Shown here in pieces: positions 31,571 through 36,322 of a DNA stretch of 36,322 nt (the stretch's first letter is position 1; each line of letters opens with the position of its first letter). The stretch spans positions 1 to 36,322 of the forward strand of contig SXZI01000051.1 of NCBI GenBank assembly GCA_005788035.1. The letters are read 5' to 3'. Source of the stretch: Bacteroidota bacterium (GTDB taxonomy: Bacteria; Bacteroidota; Ignavibacteria; Kapaibacteriales; UBA961). Below the pieces are notes generated by a model. That model worked only from the letters and a program-made list of their open reading frames with translations. It was not told the DNA's origin and ran no database searches. The position numbers and the translations under genes are program-made.

Positions 31571-31614
31571 CGGTAAATACCTTTTCGATTATCAGCCCTT
31601 AGGCACATTTTTAA

Positions 31615-31622
31615 CAAATTTA
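31615..31622 (-). promoter_or_regulatory. -7 element for grpE-dnaJ
   Basis: TAAATTTG on the minus strand fits TAnnTTTG. No good TTTG lies 19 bases upstream (the sequence there is CTGTTT), so the promoter is tentative. It would start transcription about 38 bases before grpE. Confidence 0.4.
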
Positions 31623-31739
31623 CGGCTAAATTCGCCGAAAAACAGGCAGAACTGACGATATTTTTAATCATTCATTTTATTTCAGTTGGAATTTCCGAGA
31701 AATGATTTGGAATTTAGACTTACGTTGTCGAATTTTACC

Positions 31740-31747
31740 TAAATTTG
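31740..31747 (+). promoter_or_regulatory. -7 element for the RNase G gene
   Basis: TAAATTTG on the plus strand fits TAnnTTTG and lies 53 bases before the ATG of the RNase G gene. No TTTG stands at the ideal distance; a TTG is only 12 bases upstream. Together with the grpE element it suggests divergent promoters in this 229-bp gap, which otherwise shows nothing. Confidence 0.35.
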
Positions 31748-31799
31748 CCATAGTATTAGTTTACTCTCAAATGAGTAAAGATCTCGAGCAAAGGATTGA

Positions 31800-33635
31800 A
31801 TGAAAAAAGAAATTTTGATATCGTCCACATTGAATGAAACAAGAATCGCAATCACCGAACATGGTGAATTGGCTGAATTGTTTGTGGAAGTCCCTGAGAA
31901 GGAACGATATGTGGGTAATGTATATATGGGGCGTGTGGAAAAAATCATTCAGGGAATGAATGCTGCTTTTATTGATATTGGTTTGAATCAAGGTGCATTC
32001 CTTCATTTTTCCGATGTGGATTCTTCGCTGGAGGAATCATTCAGCACCGATGATGAAGATGATGGTGATGATATAGTTCGCAGTAAATCCAAACCGGACA
32101 AAGGTTTGATTACGATGAATTTCGCTCCGCCTCAACAAACACATATTCCTGCTTCAGATATTATCGAAGCAGATGTGAATGAAATGATAGCAGAATTGCT
32201 TGATCAACCGACGATTGGCAAACCAAGGGGCTTCAAGGCATTTATTGCATCCCTCAAACAACATACATTCGCTCCGATTCAAGTTGATGAAAAGCCTGCA
32301 TTGTCAGATGCAGCGGCAATTGCATTGCGTTTGAAGAAGATGCCTGAAAAACAGGGCAATGCCAAACCATTGCCAACTTTCAGCACAAAACGTTCCGGTA
32401 CAATCAGCATCAATCTCCAACCCAAGCAAACAATCATTGTACAGGTTGTTCGAGAAGGTTATTCATCCAAAGGGGTGAGAGTCACAACCAAGATTGGCTT
32501 GCCGGGAAGATATATGGTATTGCTCCCATTCGAGCAATTGATAGGCGTTTCAAAAAAAATACCATCAATCAAAGAGCGTAAAAGATTACGGTCAATAGCA
32601 AAAACATTCGTGCCTGATGGAATCGGCTGTATCATAAGAACAGCGGCTGAGGACAGAACAGAGGTTGAATTGCAAAGAGATTGGGCTTTGCTCATGGAGC
32701 AATGGAAGGAAATGGAAGCCAATGTAATGAAGGCAAAAGCTCCTTCGCTGCTATACAAAGACAAAAGTCTTGCAGGCAGTGTGATTCGCGATTTGTTTTC
32801 CGAAGATGTTCAAAGAGTTGTGTTCGACTCAATGCATCAGCATAAAGAGACCATGAATTACTTGGGAATAGCCGATCCGGATTTGCAGTCCAAGGTGGCT
32901 CTCTATGAAGGCCGCAAGCCACTTTTTGACTATTTCGGCATAGAAAAGTCGATACGCGAGACATATGAAAGAACCGTTCGACTTCCCAGCGGTGGCTCTA
33001 TTGTGATCGATCAAACAGAAGCATTGCATGTGATTGATGTGAATAGTGGCCGATCCTCTGCGGGAGAAGCCGAGCAGGAGAAGATCGCATTCAAAACGAA
33101 TATGGAAGCGCTAAAGGTTGCTGCAAGACAATTGCGACTTCGTGATATCGGTGGAATGATCATCATTGACTTCATCGATATGCAACTCGAGGAAAATCGA
33201 AAGAAAATTTACAATGAGATGAAGCGAGAGTTACTTAGAGACAGGGCAAAAACAGTTGTCTATCCTATCACACAACTTGGTTTGCTACAGATTACCAGAC
33301 AAAGAATTCGCCAGGCAATCTCTGAACGCCTCTCTGATACATGCCCAACTTGCGAAGGTGCAGGAAGAATCCCTTCTCGATCATTGATTTTTCAAGAAAT
33401 CGAACATTGGATTCGCTTGTTTAGAGGCCAACAATTGGATTTTGGCATAGATTTGCATGTACATCCTGATATGGCTGCATATCTCACCAAAGGACCAATC
33501 TCAAGACTGTCGAAACTGATGATACGATATCTCATCCGCGTACACTTGACAATTGACGATCGATTGGCCCCGGATGATTTCCGTTTTTATTCGATGAAAA
33601 CTTTTACCGATATTACTGCTGATTATTTGTTGTAA
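31800..33635 (+). CDS. rng: Ribonuclease G/E family endoribonuclease with insertion in the S1 domain
   Basis: 611 residues against about 490-520 for most RNase G. The S1 RNA-binding domain starts normally ('YVGNVYMGRVEKIIQGMNAAF', 37-57; 'FIDIGLNQGAFLHFSDV' to 73) but is interrupted by about 130 residues (76-205) with an acidic run ('STDDEDDGDD') before it resumes at 'VQVVREGYSSKGVRVTTKIG'. The catalytic domain is intact: metal-binding Asp413 ('IDVNSGRSS') and Asp457 ('IIIDFIDM'), then the zinc-link Cys515 and Cys518 ('CPTCEGAGRI'), spaced as in E. coli RNase E. It matures 16S rRNA and degrades RNA in the cytoplasm. ATG at 31800. The H1-like gene follows after 10 bases and is likely co-transcribed. 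Confidence 0.93.
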   Translation: MKKEILISSTLNETRIAITEHGELAELFVEVPEKERYVGNVYMGRVEKIIQGMNAAFIDIGLNQGAFLHFSDVDSSLEESFSTDDEDDGDDIVRSKSKPDKGLITMNFAPPQQTHIPASDIIEADVNEMIAELLDQPTIGKPRGFKAFIASLKQHTFAPIQVDEKPALSDAAAIALRLKKMPEKQGNAKPLPTFSTKRSGTISINLQPKQTIIVQVVREGYSSKGVRVTTKIGLPGRYMVLLPFEQLIGVSKKIPSIKERKRLRSIAKTFVPDGIGCIIRTAAEDRTEVELQRDWALLMEQWKEMEANVMKAKAPSLLYKDKSLAGSVIRDLFSEDVQRVVFDSMHQHKETMNYLGIADPDLQSKVALYEGRKPLFDYFGIEKSIRETYERTVRLPSGGSIVIDQTEALHVIDVNSGRSSAGEAEQEKIAFKTNMEALKVAARQLRLRDIGGMIIIDFIDMQLEENRKKIYNEMKRELLRDRAKTVVYPITQLGLLQITRQRIRQAISERLSDTCPTCEGAGRIPSRSLIFQEIEHWIRLFRGQQLDFGIDLHVHPDMAAYLTKGPISRLSKLMIRYLIRVHLTIDDRLAPDDFRFYSMKTFTDITADYLL

Positions 33636-33645
33636 GAGGTACAGC

Positions 33646-33900
33646 ATGGCAACAGAACATTATCAGGAATTGCTCAAGCTTGTGCAAAGCTTTGAAAAGG
33701 ACTTCGACAAGTTCTACAATGCGCGCAATAAGGAGGCCGGTGTTCGCCTTCGCAAGCACATGCAAACATTGAGAGAAGCGGCTCGCAGCATCAGAGATGA
33801 TGTGCAAACTGCGAAATCCACTTTCCCCATCAAAAGGGAAGATCTCTCTCTACGCAATGCGCAAAGGAATCCTGCATCCAAAAATCCTGATCAGGAATAA
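33646..33900 (+). CDS. Histone H1-like (Hc1-like) small protein
   Basis: 84 residues, basic and helical. The segment 'YNARNKEAGVRLRKHMQTLR' matches the pattern (KGNKxAGxRARKxLxxL) of the chlamydial Hc1-like proteins widespread in Bacteroidota, which are annotated as histone H1 and may bind DNA or RNA. The C-terminal tail ('RNAQRNPASKNPDQE') is polar and less Lys-rich than in Chlamydia. ATG with a GAGG ribosome-binding site about 7 bases upstream, 10 bases after the RNase G stop, so the two are probably translated from one message. Confidence 0.75.
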   Translation: MATEHYQELLKLVQSFEKDFDKFYNARNKEAGVRLRKHMQTLREAARSIRDDVQTAKSTFPIKREDLSLRNAQRNPASKNPDQE

Positions 33901-33951
33901 ATTCCCCATCCCGCATTAACGGGAATCTTTGTGAATTGTCTATAGAATCAC

Positions 33952-34794
33952 ATGGACTTACGGCTCATTTTGATCCTGACGGGGATCATTGTCAGTTTTC
34001 TTTCACTTGCCCTACTTGTAACACTGCAGGTGCGAAGGAGTGTGAGAATTGGCATCCGCGCTCTACGCGAATTGTCGATAGGGAGTACTTCTCACTTTTC
34101 AATTGAAGGGTCCCTTCAATCCTGTCCGGAACCCGTTCGGAATTATCTTCGCATGGCGATGGGCAATTCCAAACGATTAATCCACTTCGCCCGCATTAAA
34201 CAGATTGGAGAATTCAGAACTTCGCCTGATGGAGATTGGTCTCCCTCCCGTGCGGACGGACATTACCTTGCAACAAAACCGGGATTTATCTGGAAAGCCC
34301 GATTCGGTGGGGGTTTAATACCTTCAAAGATTGCCTGGCTTGAATTATTGGATGGACGCGGATTTGGTTCTGTTAAATTTCTCGGTCTATTCACATTATT
34401 GAATCCCTCAGGCCATGAGGCGGATACTTCCCTTCTTACCCGTTATCTTATGGAATCGATATGGTTTCCCACGGCATTGCTTCCCAGTAATTTACTGAGG
34501 TGGAATCCCATTGATGAGCATTCCGCTGAGGCAGTCCTGCATTATGGCTCTATTCATGTATCAGCCGTGTTCACATTCAATGATCGCAATGAAGTGGTGA
34601 ATATAAAGACCGAAGACAAATACAGAGATTTCAGAAGTTCCTTCGAAAAAGCTACATTCACCCTACATTGTAGTGAATTTCGGGTTTTTGATGGTATGAC
34701 CATCCCGACTTCCGTTGAATTCGTGTGGAATCTTCCAAAAGGGGATTTTTCATATGGGAAGTATACAGTGGTGCAAACCAACTATGAGTTTTGA
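33952..34794 (+). CDS. DUF6544-like membrane-anchored protein
   Basis: 280 residues. A hydrophobic N-terminal helix ('LILILTGIIVSFLSLALLVTL', 4-24) is followed by a globular domain whose start 'CPEPVRNYLRMAMG' and 'FARIKQIGEFRTSPDGDW' resemble the DUF6544 family, along with 'YLMESIWFPTALLPSN' and the C-terminal 'DGMTIPTSVEFVWNLPKGDF'. Function of the family is not known. It lies 51 bases after the H1-like gene and may be read from the same transcript; a short TCCCG/CGGGA hairpin (33909-33924) lies in the gap. Confidence is high that it is a gene and moderate for the family name. Confidence 0.75.
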   Translation: MDLRLILILTGIIVSFLSLALLVTLQVRRSVRIGIRALRELSIGSTSHFSIEGSLQSCPEPVRNYLRMAMGNSKRLIHFARIKQIGEFRTSPDGDWSPSRADGHYLATKPGFIWKARFGGGLIPSKIAWLELLDGRGFGSVKFLGLFTLLNPSGHEADTSLLTRYLMESIWFPTALLPSNLLRWNPIDEHSAEAVLHYGSIHVSAVFTFNDRNEVVNIKTEDKYRDFRSSFEKATFTLHCSEFRVFDGMTIPTSVEFVWNLPKGDFSYGKYTVVQTNYEF

Positions 34795-34831
34795 CGAAAC
34801 TTTTTCTTCGATTTGAGACTTTTCCTCATAC

Positions 34832-34862
34832 CCTGACAGCTCATCAAAAAACACTATATTTG
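34832..34862 (+). promoter_or_regulatory. Promoter of nuoF
   Basis: TATATTTG at 34855-34862 fits the TAnnTTTG -7 element; 19 bases upstream is CCTG (34832-34835), a partial -33 match. A transcript starting near 34869 would have a leader of about 30 bases. Confidence 0.5.
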
Positions 34863-34900
34863 TTCAATGATTTCCTTTGATGTTTAAAGGCTCACAATTC

Positions 34901-36232
34901 ATGTATACCAGTCCTCATCTTGTTATTCCCCAGATTAAAGATCTTCACAAGATCGATGTGTACACAGCCAATGGCGGATATGAGCAGCTTCGTAAAGTGC
35001 TCTCATCCAAGTCTCCTGATGATGTCATTAACGATGTGAAAGCCTCCGGCTTGCGCGGTCGTGGTGGAGCATGTTTCTCCACAGGCATGAAATGGAGTTT
35101 CATGCCAAAGGCTAATGACAAACCTAAATATCTCGCAATCAATGGCGATGAATCTGAACCGGGGTCATTTAAAGACAGACAAATTCTTGAATATAACCCT
35201 CATCAATTGATTGAAGGTATTCTCATCGCAGGTTATGCGATGGGTATCACAAAAGCATTTATCTATATTCGTGGTGAATATCACAAGTGGGTACGTTGCA
35301 CTGAAGATGCAGTTAAAGAAGCCTATGCAAAAGGCTTTATTGGCGAAGGAATGAAATCCGCATTCGGTTCTTCATTCAGCATGGACATTGTTGTTCATAA
35401 AGGAGCGGGTGCTTATGTATGCGGCGAAGAAACTTCACTCATGAATTCAATCGAAGGTGAAAGAGCATATCCTCGATTCAAACCTCCCTTCCCTGCAAAT
35501 AAGGGATTATGGGGTTGCCCAACAACAATTAACAATGTTGAAACACTTGCCACTGTTCCTGCCATATTCGCAATTGGCGCAGATGCATATAGTAAGATTG
35601 GTGCGGCGAAACATCCTGGGACTTTGCTCTTTGGCTTGTCCGGACATATCAATAAACCCGGCGTTTATGAATTACCGACAGGTATTCCATTGAAGGAATT
35701 GCTCTATGATATCGGTGGCGGAATTCCAGGTGGAAAAAAGATCAAAGCAATCATACCCGGCGGAAGCTCAATGCCTCCAATTCATCCTGATGAGATAGAT
35801 CGCGTATTGATGGATAATGAGTCCTTGAAAGAATTTGGATCATATATCGGAACAGCCGGCGTGATGGTGATGGATGAAGATACAGATCTTGTGAAAGTGC
35901 TTCTCAGACTCGCTCATTTCTATCATCATGAATCATGCGGACAATGTACTCCATGCCGCGAAGGTTGCGGTTGGATGGAAAAGATTTTGAAGCGCATGGT
36001 AAAAGGTGAGGCCACAACACATGATGTGGATTTGCTGTTCAGTGTTGCTTCAAACATCGAAGGTAATACCATCTGTGCATTGGGTGAAGGCGCTGCATGG
36101 CCGGTCAAAGGATTCTTGAAGAAATTCAGAAGTGAATTTGAGCAAAGAGCGAAACCAAGTCGCGAATTCTTCTCATTGAATGTCGTTCACGGAAAAGAAG
36201 CCACGCGAAATCAATTGATTTTGACTCAGTAA
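34901..36232 (+). CDS. nuoF: NADH-quinone oxidoreductase subunit F
   Basis: 443 residues from the ATG at 34901, preceded by AAAGG at 10 bases; an earlier in-frame ATG at 34880 has no ribosome-binding site. NuoF carries the FMN and NADH sites and the N3 4Fe-4S cluster of respiratory complex I. Seen: the NADH/FMN-binding 'LRGRGGACFSTGMKW', 'NGDESEPGSFKDR', 'GAGAYVCGEETSL', and the cluster ligands in 'ESCGQCTPCREGCGW' with the distal Cys in 'NTICALGEGAAWPV'. The gene has its own promoter and is closed by an intrinsic terminator, so it is not in an uninterrupted nuo operon here; related hydrogenase or formate dehydrogenase subunits share this fold, but the length fits NuoF. Confidence 0.95.
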   Translation: MYTSPHLVIPQIKDLHKIDVYTANGGYEQLRKVLSSKSPDDVINDVKASGLRGRGGACFSTGMKWSFMPKANDKPKYLAINGDESEPGSFKDRQILEYNPHQLIEGILIAGYAMGITKAFIYIRGEYHKWVRCTEDAVKEAYAKGFIGEGMKSAFGSSFSMDIVVHKGAGAYVCGEETSLMNSIEGERAYPRFKPPFPANKGLWGCPTTINNVETLATVPAIFAIGADAYSKIGAAKHPGTLLFGLSGHINKPGVYELPTGIPLKELLYDIGGGIPGGKKIKAIIPGGSSMPPIHPDEIDRVLMDNESLKEFGSYIGTAGVMVMDEDTDLVKVLLRLAHFYHHESCGQCTPCREGCGWMEKILKRMVKGEATTHDVDLLFSVASNIEGNTICALGEGAAWPVKGFLKKFRSEFEQRAKPSREFFSLNVVHGKEATRNQLILTQ

Positions 36233-36252
36233 CATGATTGATCGATGAAAAC

Positions 36253-36284
36253 AAAGGATGTTTCAAGAATGGGACATCCTTTTT
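36253..36284 (+). terminator. Intrinsic terminator after nuoF
   Basis: AAAGGATGT / ACATCCTTT, a 9-bp stem with a 12-base loop (36253-36282), and a run of five T on the plus strand (36280-36284). It starts 20 bases after the nuoF stop. Confidence 0.75.
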
Positions 36285-36314
36285 CCATATCTCCCAAAGC
36301 AGCAAGAGGAAACA

Positions 36315-36322
36315 ATGGTAGA
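36315..36322 (+). CDS. Possible start of the next gene (cut by window edge)
   Basis: An ATG at 36315 with an AGAGGAA ribosome-binding site 5-11 bases upstream, running off the window after two codons. It is on the same strand as nuoF; nuoG would be a natural guess but nothing in eight bases can show it. Confidence 0.3.

Noticed and set aside
1-36322. CRISPR arrays, tRNA or rRNA genes, insertion sequences
   Set aside because: Reading both strands by eye I saw no regularly spaced repeats, no rRNA or tRNA signature and no transposase; short tRNA-like elements would need a covariance-model search to exclude.

Overview
The window looks like chromosomal DNA from a free-living Gram-negative member of the Bacteroidota in the wide sense. 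The reasons are a 1,420-residue secreted protein with a type IX secretion (T9SS) C-terminal sorting domain, several -7 elements of the form TAnnTTTG (one with a perfect TTTG-N19-TATCTTTG layout in front of rpmH), signal peptides ending in 'QAQ', a chlamydial-Hc1-like 'histone H1' small protein, and many outer-membrane beta-barrel proteins. The mix (IgGFc-binding/choice-of-anchor-D secreted protein, divergent GldM-like protein, bacterial Memo protein) reminds me of deep lineages such as Kapabacteria or Ignavibacteria, but that placement is inference. Genes are densely packed, with several convergent pairs whose ends overlap by 7-22 bases.

Left part (1-13.4 kb), almost all on the minus strand: a housekeeping run dxs, rpmH, rnpA, yidD, thiolase, secD (cut by the window edge); a glycosyltransferase - outer-membrane protein - aldo/keto reductase unit; Hsp33 (hslO) divergent from an NlpC/P60 lipoprotein; and a tight purK - cca - Memo (AmmeMemoRadiSam B) operon.

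Middle part (13.5-27.4 kb): the giant T9SS substrate, panC, an unrecognised 262-residue protein, a tyrosine recombinase that lacks several catalytic residues, and an envelope cluster read leftward from 27.4 to 20.5 kb: a one-TM GldM/PorM-like periplasmic protein, two outer-membrane barrel proteins with unusual N-terminal domains, and a VWA-OmpA protein. This cluster is the best candidate for an undescribed envelope system, possibly a divergent T9SS or gliding-type module.

Junction (27.4-28.15 kb): four consecutive hairpins, a small secreted Cys/Lys-rich protein, then a 304-bp gene-free stretch with a dense cluster of DnaA boxes, including the near-palindrome TGTGAATAAGTTATCCACA. It lies between divergent genes, with mostly leftward genes to its left. 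I read it as a candidate replication origin (oriC).

Right part (28.15-36.3 kb): NifS/IscS-type cysteine desulfurase, a convergent grpE - dnaJ - ComEA-like operon, RNase G with a large insertion followed by an H1-like protein, a DUF6544-type membrane protein, and nuoF with its own promoter and terminator.
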